Assembly (NCBI RefSeq): GCF_002217395.1
Contig: NZ_MUHD01000006.1
Coordinates: forward strand, 105,172-169,171
DNA: 64,000 bases
Direction: 5' to 3'
Source: Flavobacterium plurextorum
GTDB taxonomy: Bacteria; Bacteroidota; Bacteroidia; Flavobacteriales; Flavobacteriaceae
The notes beneath the pieces were generated by a model that saw only the letters and a list, made by a program, of their open reading frames with translations, was not told the origin of the DNA and ran no database searches. Shown piece after piece: positions 25,182-34,048 of this stretch. Position numbers and translations under genes: made by a program. How positions within the stretch are numbered: position 1 is the first letter of the stretch; each line of letters starts with the position of its first letter.

Positions 25182-27656
25182 ATGATTACCAAATTCCAAA
25201 AAATAAAGCATATTGGATGTTACGATGAGTATTTATTTGACTCGGCGATAACAGAAGAATTTAATAAGGTTAATATTCTATATGGCAATAATGGAAGCGG
25301 TAAAACTACTTTTAGTAACCTGCTATTTCTACTTTCGAGATATTGCAAAAACAAGTCTGACCTATACAAAGAATTGATAGACGACAATTCAGAACTTGAA
25401 ATTTTCATAAACGGCAACAAAGTAACAGCGAAAAATATAACTGCACAAGAGCTCGATTTATACGTTTTTAATTCAAAATTTATATCTGACTCTGTTTACA
25501 ACGGAACAACATCTAATATAGAAGCCTTTAGTAATGAAGTAAAACTAACCAATGAAGTCATAAAGATACTGGATAATTCAATTAAAGTAAAAAACGACCG
25601 ATTTACAAAAGTTGGAACTTGGGAAACTCAATTACAACACAAACTGGACAATATTTGGGATATTTACAAAAACGAATTTAATGAAATTATTCAAGGGTCA
25701 AGATTAACCAATAAACCTGATATTTACGGCAACGAAACAGGCAACATTGATGACCTAAAAAAAGAATTAAAAGAGTTATACACATCATACGAGAATAAGG
25801 CAAAAGAAGAATTACTTACCACCAAACTCAACACTCTTAAAAGCAAGGTAGCTCAAATTAAGATAATAGATGTAAATTTAAATGAAGTGGTAAAAAATCT
25901 TGAAAGCCCACTAAGTGATGCCTCAAAAACTCAACTTCAAGAAAGAATAAATACACTTCAATCTATTGTTGAATCTAAAAAAATTGAAACCCATATTGGA
26001 GATTTAAACGATTGGTATAAAAGAGGTGGTAGATTATTGCATCTTTCAAAAGACCAAAATTGCCATTGTCCACTTTGTAATACAGACCTTTCAAATTCAA
26101 TTGATTCCATTTTAGATGAATATAGTAAGGTCTTTAGCGGGGGGCTTGACAAGTTGTTTACATTTTTGGAGAATCAGACAACAGTACTTTCTGATTTTAC
26201 TCAATCAAATAATATAGAATCCAATAAAACTGAGATTGATGAAATAATCAGTTTATTAACTGAATTTTCAAAAACAAAAAACGGTATCGATTTTAATGAT
26301 GATGTTACTTTAAATAGTGCGTTATCAAATATCAGCACTCAAATAAAATTTAAAAAGAAGAGTTACAATGAAAAAGTTGAGATAGACTCTCAAAGCAAGG
26401 AAATAATTAATACTTATAATAAGGAGATTAGTTCCTTTAAAACTGAAACGTTAGCAATTATTGACGAAATCGAAACAGCCATTCAGGGACAAAATATTGC
26501 TACAATTATTAACCAAATTAAGAGTAAGATAAAACAAATTGCTACTGTCGAGTATAATCTATCTGATAATGCTGTAATTTCCAGTGCCCAAAAGAGCAAT
26601 TCACAGATTGCAGTAAAAACACGTTCCTTAAAAGGGATTTTAACAACAGAGTTAACGGCTCTTGATAGTGAAAGAAATATAGAAATAGCTAAACTGAATG
26701 CAGAATCAAAATATGTCAATATCTATCTTAAACATTTTGGAATAGACCATTTTGAAATCGACACAGACAAAAATAAACCGACCAATAATCTAATTGTTCA
26801 TTATACTAATGGAAAACAAAAAAATAAAATTGACACTTCGTTGAGTGAGGGCGAGAAAACCGCATTGGCTTTTGCATACTTTGTTAGTAAATTGAGAGTT
26901 GAAAAGTTAGAAAGCAACAATGTCGGATTTCAAGACTGTATAATTGTTATTGATGACCCTATTTCAAGTCTTGATGACAACAGATTATTTCAAACAGCTA
27001 ATTTGATTGACTCTTTATTATTTTATTCGAGCAATGATACCAATCACTATCCCAAACAACTTTTTGTATTAAGTCACAATATTACATTCATTAAATACCT
27101 TTCAAATGCTTTAAAAGGAAATGACAAACTGAGTGGTAAAGATGTTAGTTTGATAAATGACTATTTTCTAAATCATAACGCCCCAAAAATAAAAAACATA
27201 CCAACAGGATTGAGAAACTTTACAAACACCTATATCATAAAATTGAATGAAATAATTGCTTTTAGAGATAGCAAATTAGACTACCAAAATGCAAAGAATT
27301 ATTTGGCTAACTATATACGCATAGTGTTGGAAACCTTTTTGTCCTTTAAATTAGCCATTGTGAATGAGAGTAATGACCGATTGCCTGGTCTTACACATCT
27401 GATAACTAAAATGGTAAGCGAGTTCAATAACATTGATGATATTGAAATTGACGGAATAAGAAAAGATACGGTCATAAAAAGATTAAATCATCTTAAAAAG
27501 ATAGCCGACCATGAGTCGCATGGAAGCATCCATAAAGCAGAAGAATTTTCCTTTATTGCTGAAAAAGAATTAAAAGACTTTGCAAAAGCCACAACACAAG
27601 TGATATTATATATCGATAAGTTGCATTTTAGTAAAATTAAAAACCACTCTCTGTAA
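25182..27656 (+). CDS. RloC/PrrC-like AAA_13 ATPase with zinc-hook motif
   Basis: This 824-residue SMC/Rad50-like ATPase has P-loop GNNGSGKTT at residues 35-43. A long coiled coil is split by CHCPLCNT (about 293-300), a CxxC zinc hook. The ABC signature LSEGEKTALAFAYF lies near 551, Walker B CIIVIDDPISSLDD near 586-599, and H-loop VLSHN near 630. The C-terminal helical part contains RIVLE (R-x3-E, about 711-715) and a later ADHESHGS. These recall the Arg-Glu-His set of PrrC/RloC anticodon nucleases, although spacing differs and this is uncertain. RloC-type proteins sense DNA damage or phage and cleave tRNA. Low GC like the chromosome. Confidence 0.82.
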   Translation: MITKFQKIKHIGCYDEYLFDSAITEEFNKVNILYGNNGSGKTTFSNLLFLLSRYCKNKSDLYKELIDDNSELEIFINGNKVTAKNITAQELDLYVFNSKFISDSVYNGTTSNIEAFSNEVKLTNEVIKILDNSIKVKNDRFTKVGTWETQLQHKLDNIWDIYKNEFNEIIQGSRLTNKPDIYGNETGNIDDLKKELKELYTSYENKAKEELLTTKLNTLKSKVAQIKIIDVNLNEVVKNLESPLSDASKTQLQERINTLQSIVESKKIETHIGDLNDWYKRGGRLLHLSKDQNCHCPLCNTDLSNSIDSILDEYSKVFSGGLDKLFTFLENQTTVLSDFTQSNNIESNKTEIDEIISLLTEFSKTKNGIDFNDDVTLNSALSNISTQIKFKKKSYNEKVEIDSQSKEIINTYNKEISSFKTETLAIIDEIETAIQGQNIATIINQIKSKIKQIATVEYNLSDNAVISSAQKSNSQIAVKTRSLKGILTTELTALDSERNIEIAKLNAESKYVNIYLKHFGIDHFEIDTDKNKPTNNLIVHYTNGKQKNKIDTSLSEGEKTALAFAYFVSKLRVEKLESNNVGFQDCIIVIDDPISSLDDNRLFQTANLIDSLLFYSSNDTNHYPKQLFVLSHNITFIKYLSNALKGNDKLSGKDVSLINDYFLNHNAPKIKNIPTGLRNFTNTYIIKLNEIIAFRDSKLDYQNAKNYLANYIRIVLETFLSFKLAIVNESNDRLPGLTHLITKMVSEFNNIDDIEIDGIRKDTVIKRLNHLKKIADHESHGSIHKAEEFSFIAEKELKDFAKATTQVILYIDKLHFSKIKNHSL

Positions 27657-27750
27657 ATGGAGATACACAAATTAGTCTTATTTTGAATAGGAGTTTTACA
27701 AATTCATTCATTACTCTATTTTTGATAAAAACGTCAAAATCGGTATCAAG

Positions 27751-27818
27751 TGTTCGACTGTAATCCCTGTCAGCCCGCAAAAGAAAACCGATTAGGAAAC
27801 TAATCGGTTTTTTCTTTT
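27751..27818 (+). other. tRNA-3'-end-like sequence plus terminator, candidate right boundary of the mobile region
   Basis: GTTCGACTGTAATCC followed by CTGTCAGCCCGC (27752-27778) resembles a tRNA T-loop and acceptor 3' strand, but no upstream cloverleaf half exists. Directly after it AAAACCGATTAG (27784-27795) and CTAATCGGTTTT (27800-27811) form a perfect 12-bp terminator with a GAAA loop and T run. This arrangement often marks the far end of a tRNA-integrated element. The tRNA identity does not match tRNA-Ser exactly. Confidence 0.4.
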
Positions 27819-27894
27819 TACACTCTTATTTATTTTAGATCGTGCAGGATTAGATTTGGTAATCTAATCTTCTTGAATACTCTTCTAAACTATA

Positions 27895-29808
27895 TCATTC
27901 ATCATCCAAACCCGCTTCAAAAGGTGAAGCCGGCAACCCCTCATTATTATAAAAATTAGCTTCTAAAGGATTATCTGCCCAAGCATATCTAACTTTGACT
28001 GGATCTGCGACGGAATCATTGCTAACTATAACTTTATCTCCCTGAATTACAGCTTTAGCCCAAACAAACTTTCCATCAGTTCCTGCGATCGCAAATTCTT
28101 TTAATTCATCACCATTTTTGATTACCAATCCAGTTCCAACATTTGAAAAACTTAAAATTAGTTTGTTTCCTTCTTTTATTATCGATTTGTAAAGTGGTCC
28201 TGAAGCTGCTAGTGTTTTTTCACCATAAACCAATTTTCTAGCCTGAAGTGACAATCTTTTTCCAACATCGTACTTATTTAAAGGATGAATATCATTCCAT
28301 TCACCTAAATCTATTGCGACCGCCAATCCTGTATTTGGAACTTTCAAGGTATTCAATTGCTGTTGTCTTAAAGCTGCCCAATTACTTTCTGCAGGTTCTG
28401 GTTTTGGTTCCATAAAATTTGGAAGCTGAACCAATAAAAAAGGTAGTTTTTCTTGTCTAAAAAGTGTTCTCCAATTGGTTATCAAGGTTTCCATTAACGC
28501 AAAATATTCGGATGGCTTTTTTGTATTTGCTTCGCCCTGATACCATAAAACGCCTTTTATAGGATAATTTTTCAATGGAGCAATCATAGCATTGTAAAGT
28601 CCGACTGGTTTCCATCTCACAAAAGTTTGTCCCGGCAGCGGAAGCATTTTTGAACCTAACTTATAGCTCCAATTCCCTTTTAAATCAATTGTTTTATCGC
28701 CAATACTTAATTCATATGGTTTATCGGTTACGAAACCTCCTCTGCCCGAATTACTGATAACGCGAATGGTAATTTCATTTTTTCCTTCCTTTAAAATATT
28801 AGCATTAAAAGAATAAATTCTCGGTGGATATTGATACGACGTCGTTCCAACAAAATTTCCGTTTACAAAAACAGAATCGGCATCTACAATTCGTCCTAAA
28901 ATTAATTTAGCTTGATTTTCTTTTATTTTGTCTAAAGTAAATTCTCTTTTAAACCAAACAGAACCATTTGTATTTCCTAGTTCTCCATCTGCCCAATAAC
29001 CTGGAATATTCATTGTTTTCCAATCGGAAATATCGACTGAATTTGCCCATTTATTCTTTAAACCAAGATCGGTTTGATTTAATAATTTATACCAATCTGA
29101 ACTTACTTTTCGATCGCTTTCATCGATTTGTTTTTCGAGTTTTCCGTCTTTAAATTTTAAATATTCTGCATAATAATCTGGAAACTTTTTTATGCCTTCT
29201 TCATTAATCCATGACTCAGCTGGTGAACCACCTAAAGAACTGTTGATTAAACCAATTGGGATTTTGTATTTTTCGTAGATTTCATTGGCAAAAAAATAAC
29301 CGACTCCTGTAAACTGCAAAACGTTATTTGGATTTGCTTCTACCCATGAACCAGAAGAAAAATCGTTTCTTTCTTTCGCAAAATAATATTCATCGGGTAC
29401 TAAAAATTGTCGAATATTGGGATTGGCAGATTTTGCAATTACATCTTTGTATTTGTCTTTAATTCTTTCCATCGGAAGTTCCATGTTCGATTGTCCCGAA
29501 CAAAGCCAGACGTCACCAAAAAGAATATTTTTTAATACAATTGTATTGGAACCTTTTAAAGTCATTTCATACGGTCCGCCCGCTTTTTGTGACGGAAGCT
29601 CGATCACCCATTTTCCGTTTTGAGCTGTTGTGGTTTTGTATGTTTTACGATTAAATTCGAGTTCGACTTTTTCATTTGGAGAAGCCCAACCCCAAATATT
29701 GACTTTTGTATCGCGTTGCAATATCATTCCGTCACTTATCAATCGCGGAAGTTCTATTTGTGCATTAATGCTAAATGTTATTAGAAATGCTAGTATTATT
29801 TTTTTCAT
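27895..29808 (-). CDS. Sialate O-acetylesterase-type (SASA) carbohydrate esterase
   Basis: A 637-residue secreted protein (signal MKKIILAFLITFSINA). The SGNH-type esterase halves carry GDVWLCSGQSNMELPM (nucleophile Ser near residue 108) and DLGEWNDIHPLNKYDVGKR (Asp-His pair). LWYQGEANTKKP is the conserved oxyanion or substrate segment. A GH2-like jelly roll is inserted at about 270-390. In a xylan locus this class removes O-acetyl groups from xylose residues so that GH10 enzymes can cut; sialic acid is an unlikely substrate here. It is the last gene of the susC operon. A 257-bp gap upstream contains an 18-bp palindrome. Confidence 0.88.
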   Translation of the reverse strand: MKKIILAFLITFSINAQIELPRLISDGMILQRDTKVNIWGWASPNEKVELEFNRKTYKTTTAQNGKWVIELPSQKAGGPYEMTLKGSNTIVLKNILFGDVWLCSGQSNMELPMERIKDKYKDVIAKSANPNIRQFLVPDEYYFAKERNDFSSGSWVEANPNNVLQFTGVGYFFANEIYEKYKIPIGLINSSLGGSPAESWINEEGIKKFPDYYAEYLKFKDGKLEKQIDESDRKVSSDWYKLLNQTDLGLKNKWANSVDISDWKTMNIPGYWADGELGNTNGSVWFKREFTLDKIKENQAKLILGRIVDADSVFVNGNFVGTTSYQYPPRIYSFNANILKEGKNEITIRVISNSGRGGFVTDKPYELSIGDKTIDLKGNWSYKLGSKMLPLPGQTFVRWKPVGLYNAMIAPLKNYPIKGVLWYQGEANTKKPSEYFALMETLITNWRTLFRQEKLPFLLVQLPNFMEPKPEPAESNWAALRQQQLNTLKVPNTGLAVAIDLGEWNDIHPLNKYDVGKRLSLQARKLVYGEKTLAASGPLYKSIIKEGNKLILSFSNVGTGLVIKNGDELKEFAIAGTDGKFVWAKAVIQGDKVIVSNDSVADPVKVRYAWADNPLEANFYNNEGLPASPFEAGLDDE

Positions 29809-29829
29809 GCGGTTTATTTTTTTTGCTAC

Positions 29830-29847
29830 TCCCGATAGCTATCGGGA
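29830..29847. repeat. Perfect 18-bp palindrome between two PUL genes
   Basis: TCCCGATAGCTATCGGGA is self-complementary and lies 21 bp upstream of the esterase start. Similar CCCGA/TCGGG palindromes occur elsewhere in the window, so it may be a REP-like element or an mRNA processing or termination hairpin. The rest of 29848-30065 shows no feature. Confidence 0.6.
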
Positions 29848-30065
29848 TTAAAAGATTTACACAGATTATTAAAAATCCTTCTAATCCTTTTAATCAGTGG
29901 CTAAAGTTTTTCTCTTAGAGCTTACTGTGTTTTTGTTTACAATGAATTACACTTATTAATAATATTGTAGTGACACCAATTTTTTAATTAAAAAAAATAA
30001 AAATTAGTGACAATTCGTGACTCGAGCGACAGCGAATAGGCGAAGTAAATTCGCGGCTAAAAAAA

Positions 30066-31688
30066 CTACTTATAAGTATATAATTTTATTTTTTGGATTT
30101 CGTAATCGCCGACTGAAATTCTCAAATGTCTGCCTTGATGGGTTTGATCTCCATTAAAATGTCTTATCGTTTTCCATTTTTCATCTTCAAATTTTCCTTG
30201 ATCAGTTTTTAAAATTCCTGCATTTAAATTCTCTTTTAAAGATTTAAAAGTTACAACAATTCCTGAACCCGCAATATAAAATTCGTCTTTCGCAATTTCT
30301 ATAATAATTGCGCTTGACATTGGCCAAGAATCTGCTTTTGCTCCATCAGACCAATTTAGGGTGTAATCGTGTTTGAATGTAAATTCATAATCTCCCAATT
30401 TAATAATCTGCGTATTATTTTCTTTGTCTAATAAAACACCGTCAATTTTTCCTTGTCCTTTATTGGCTTCAATCGTTGGAGTTAATTGCTGCACCAAATC
30501 ATAAATTTTCCCAAGAGGCTCTTTTTTGGCATCTGCCACAGATTCTATAGAAAATGGCGAAAAACCAATTGCTTCATAATGTCCTATTGCATACAAACCT
30601 TTAAAAGGCGCCGTTTCATCAAACCGATGTTCAGGAATAAATAAAGGATCACCTTGACGTGTAAATAAATCATTCCACTGTTTAAAGGACGGATTATAAA
30701 AATCGGGCGCCAAAAAGTCAATCGAATTTCCCGCAGCTTTCCAAACATCCATAAGATGTGGAAGCGGTCCAGCACTCGGATATTGACCTGGCTTTTTTTC
30801 GGGTGCATTTAAAGCTGCGTTCACAAACATCGGAATTGGATAAATGTCTTTACCTGCTTTTGCAATTTGATTGGTAAATTTTGAAAAATACCAAGCCATA
30901 AAAATTTCATCTGTATGAAGTCCTTTTCCAAAAACTTCTTCCCAATTTCCTGAAGTTTTAAACCCCTTTTTTTTCCAAATTTCCAAAAACTCTGGAACCA
31001 GTTTTTCTTTGTTTTTTTGAAGATATTGCAGTAATTCTTTTGGAACTTCTTTTTTGAAAACTTCATTTGCCAGTGGATTATAATCGCGGGCAGTTGGCAG
31101 CATTCCGATTTCATTTTCGACTTGAATCATAATTACGGTTTGCTCTTTTTGATCCAATTCTCTAATGTGTGCCATCAATTTTTTGAACGCATTTAAATCG
31201 GCTTGAAGATTGTTTTCACTAAAAGGCGTCAAAATCTCATGACTGCGATTTTGATCATCTTTAACTCGCGGGTATTTTTTCTGATTTAATTTTACCCAAG
31301 CTGGAGCATGGCTTGACATGCTGTTTTTCCAAGATCCAAACCATAGAAATACAAGTTTTAAATTTTCTTTTCGTGCTCTAAGAATTAAATCATCAATTAA
31401 CGAAAAATCAAATTTTCCCTCTTCTGGTTCTATAAGTTCCCAATAAACGGGTGTTAAAACTGTATTGAGATTCATATCAACCAATTTTGGCCAAATAGTT
31501 TCCATGCTTTCCATGCTCGTTGCAGAGGAATTTCCTAATTCACCTCCGCGTATTAAGAATGGTTTTTGGTTTACAATTAATTGTGTTTTGTTTCCTTTTT
31601 TCTGAAGGCTGGGTATATTTTGACAAAATCCAAAATGCACCAATAATAATGCAATTAAAAGAATTCTGTTTTTTAAGAAAAATGCCAT
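30066..31688 (-). CDS. GH35-like beta-galactosidase-type glycoside hydrolase with DUF5597-like C terminus
   Basis: A 540-residue secreted protein (signal FLKNRILLIALLLVHFGFCQ). The TIM barrel shows FLIRGGELGNSSA, VYWELIEPEEGKFDF, FLWFGSWKN, and the acid/base motif MIQVENEIGMLP. EHRFDETAPFKGLYAIGHYEAIGFSPF follows, probably near the nucleophile. The C-terminal ~190 residues form beta domains of the DUF5597 type. GH35 enzymes usually release beta-galactose; in a xylan locus it may trim terminal galactose or a related sugar from side chains. It lies in the susC operon, 140 bp after the GH10 gene, with an ATCCATA/TATGGAT hairpin in the gap. Specificity is uncertain. Confidence 0.82.
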   Translation of the reverse strand: MAFFLKNRILLIALLLVHFGFCQNIPSLQKKGNKTQLIVNQKPFLIRGGELGNSSATSMESMETIWPKLVDMNLNTVLTPVYWELIEPEEGKFDFSLIDDLILRARKENLKLVFLWFGSWKNSMSSHAPAWVKLNQKKYPRVKDDQNRSHEILTPFSENNLQADLNAFKKLMAHIRELDQKEQTVIMIQVENEIGMLPTARDYNPLANEVFKKEVPKELLQYLQKNKEKLVPEFLEIWKKKGFKTSGNWEEVFGKGLHTDEIFMAWYFSKFTNQIAKAGKDIYPIPMFVNAALNAPEKKPGQYPSAGPLPHLMDVWKAAGNSIDFLAPDFYNPSFKQWNDLFTRQGDPLFIPEHRFDETAPFKGLYAIGHYEAIGFSPFSIESVADAKKEPLGKIYDLVQQLTPTIEANKGQGKIDGVLLDKENNTQIIKLGDYEFTFKHDYTLNWSDGAKADSWPMSSAIIIEIAKDEFYIAGSGIVVTFKSLKENLNAGILKTDQGKFEDEKWKTIRHFNGDQTHQGRHLRISVGDYEIQKIKLYTYK

Positions 31689-31828
31689 TCTATTTATTTT
31701 AAGATTGAAAGCTATTCCATTTAAATTTGCTTCTGTAAAATAATAAGCTGTAAAAGTTAAGAAATAAATAATCCATAATATAAACCCTTTTACAGCTTTA
31801 TACTATGGATTATCACCAATTCAAATAT

Positions 31829-34036
31829 TTAAGGTTTTACTAACTCACCCGAAAATCCTAAACTTACATCTTTTCCTGCAAGACCATCTGCAGTGCCTTT
31901 GTATGCATGTTTACGAACATAATTAGCATCCCAAAGGTTTGGAGATTCATTTGGAAGCCAATATTCATGTTCTTTTGAATTATCAGAAACTCCCCAAATA
32001 GTGATTCCATATTGCTGTGCTGCCGGAATGTGTTTTTTGTACATATCGATAACAAATTGGTACATTTCAGCTTGTGAGGCTTGCTGTACAACAGTTGGTG
32101 TAGCAGTTCCTAATCTAATATCCAACTCAGATATTTTAATCAATTTTCCAGTAGCTGCTAATTTCTGGAACATCTGAACAATTTTATCTTTGTCTGTTGT
32201 TAGACTAATATGCATCTGAGTTCCGATTCCGTCAACCGCAGCACCTTTACTTTCAATATACTTCACGTATTCGATCAATCCATCACATTTATCTAATCTT
32301 GATTCTAGATTATAATCATTAATGAAAAGTTTATCTGTTGCATTTCCATATTGACGTGCTAGTTTGAATGCTGTAACGGCATAATCTTTTCCTAGGTATT
32401 TTACCCAAGAAAAATAATCTGTTGCTGTATCGCCTTCTGTTCCATTTCTTAATGTTCCATCTTCCTTAACCGGCTCATTTACTACATCCCAAGAAAAAAC
32501 TCCAGTTTTATAATGTGTCATCATTTTAGAAATCCAATCCGTCATAGCATCGCCAATGATCTTGGCTTTCTCTGCATCTGTTTTTTCAATTGTTATTGGA
32601 GCTGTCACACCTCCGCCTGACGATGAACCGTCTGTTACGGTAACATTATCGATATAATACGTTCCTGCTAATAAACCTAAATCTAAGCTTAATCCTGTTT
32701 CTCCTCCTTTGGCTGTAATTTTCCATTCAATTAATTTCCAAGTCGTAGAAGTTGTTTGGTCTCCCTGATAATTTGCTAAACTTCCTGGCATTGTTGAACA
32801 TCTCATTGAACCAGGTGCTTCCGAACGAATCATAAAGGATGTTGTATAACTTTTACCTGCTGTTAAAGGAGTAGTAAATAATGTTTGAATTTGTGTTTTA
32901 TATTGCAGCCCTGGATTATCAGTTGCATTAATAACTTTCATCGCACCGCTTCCTTCATAAGCATTAGCAGCAGGCGCAAGACTCAATGCGTTATCAGCTC
33001 CATTCGCTTTACTCCAGCCTGTGATACCTGAATTGAATGTTCCGTTAGAAACTAAATTTACAACTCCTGTAGGAGCATCAAGATCCACAACAGCAATAGT
33101 ATTTACATCTATTAAATAGGTAACATTTGGCAGGTATCCTAAATCTAAATTAAACTGAAATGTTGTGCTTCCTGCTTTAAAATCGCCGGGAGCTACTTTA
33201 ATTTTAACTTGCTGCCATGCAGATGTGGTTGCAAAAGCCTCTACCCAAGATCCGCCGGTATTATACCAATCTTTATACGGATACATATTTGTTAATGAAC
33301 CATTGAATGAAATACGTCCTTTACCGGCAATATCTGATTTTATATAAAATGAAATTTCATAATTATGCCCTGTAACGATTGGAACATTTGGAGATGTTAA
33401 TTGTAGATGATGTGCTGCTGACGAAGTTGCACTTGCTTCTAGTTTTATCGCTTGTGACGAGCTTGTTAAACCCGAATTTGCTACAATTGAAATTCCTTTT
33501 CCTGGATTATTTCTTAACCAATTTGCAAAAGTGCCGCTTTTTAAACCGACTACATCCAAAATATTAGTTCCGCTTGAACCTGGAATTACTGTTGGTGCAA
33601 TAATGCTGTTCAGATAACTTGCATTTTGATTGGAATGCCAAACTAAAGTATGACCAAAAACTTTTAGTCCTGCACTTTTTGTGGCTGCAATAAAAGCATC
33701 GATATTAGTAAAATTAATTTCTCCTTTTGCATTTACCATTGCGCCGTGTTTCATCTCGTAACCTGGCGTAACTTCATCAAAATTTTCATTTACAATTTTT
33801 CTATATGCGGCGTCACTCATGTACAAACTCACGCCAATTCCGTTACCTAACGAAAAGTCCGAATAGTTTTTTAAAGGTTCGTAACGGCTGATTTTTTCTA
33901 CTAAAGCTAACGGAAGCTCAGCTCCTGTTACTTCTCCATGTTCTGGGTCTTTTCCCCACTCCATCATATTATCATCGCATGATGACAAAATCATTAATGA
34001 TGAAGCAATTATTGGTAGGATATATTTATATTTCAT
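31829..34036 (-). CDS. Surface GH10 endo-1,4-beta-xylanase with tandem CBM insertion
   Basis: A 735-residue lipoprotein (signal SLMILSSC, then DDNMMEW, favouring surface export). The GH10 barrel starts at about residue 45, reaches HTLVWHSNQN near 130, and is interrupted from about 150 to 480. The insert holds two CBM4/9/22-like beta-sandwiches (GHNYEISFYIKSDIAGKG and GKSYTTSFMIRSEAPGS repeats). The barrel resumes with FSWDVVNEPVKEDGTL (acid/base Glu), TQMHISL and KISELDIRL (nucleophile Glu). This split design is the hallmark xylanase of Bacteroidota xylan PULs. It cuts xylan at the cell surface for SusC/SusD import. It starts 12 bp after the binding-protein gene. Confidence 0.95.
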   Translation of the reverse strand: MKYKYILPIIASSLMILSSCDDNMMEWGKDPEHGEVTGAELPLALVEKISRYEPLKNYSDFSLGNGIGVSLYMSDAAYRKIVNENFDEVTPGYEMKHGAMVNAKGEINFTNIDAFIAATKSAGLKVFGHTLVWHSNQNASYLNSIIAPTVIPGSSGTNILDVVGLKSGTFANWLRNNPGKGISIVANSGLTSSSQAIKLEASATSSAAHHLQLTSPNVPIVTGHNYEISFYIKSDIAGKGRISFNGSLTNMYPYKDWYNTGGSWVEAFATTSAWQQVKIKVAPGDFKAGSTTFQFNLDLGYLPNVTYLIDVNTIAVVDLDAPTGVVNLVSNGTFNSGITGWSKANGADNALSLAPAANAYEGSGAMKVINATDNPGLQYKTQIQTLFTTPLTAGKSYTTSFMIRSEAPGSMRCSTMPGSLANYQGDQTTSTTWKLIEWKITAKGGETGLSLDLGLLAGTYYIDNVTVTDGSSSGGGVTAPITIEKTDAEKAKIIGDAMTDWISKMMTHYKTGVFSWDVVNEPVKEDGTLRNGTEGDTATDYFSWVKYLGKDYAVTAFKLARQYGNATDKLFINDYNLESRLDKCDGLIEYVKYIESKGAAVDGIGTQMHISLTTDKDKIVQMFQKLAATGKLIKISELDIRLGTATPTVVQQASQAEMYQFVIDMYKKHIPAAQQYGITIWGVSDNSKEHEYWLPNESPNLWDANYVRKHAYKGTADGLAGKDVSLGFSGELVKP

Positions 34037-34048
34037 TTTGCAGTTTTG

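Noticed and set aside
27784..27811. AATCGGTT in the terminator as another LacI operator
   Set aside because: It lacks the CAA...TTG ends of the operator and is explained by the perfect terminator stem.
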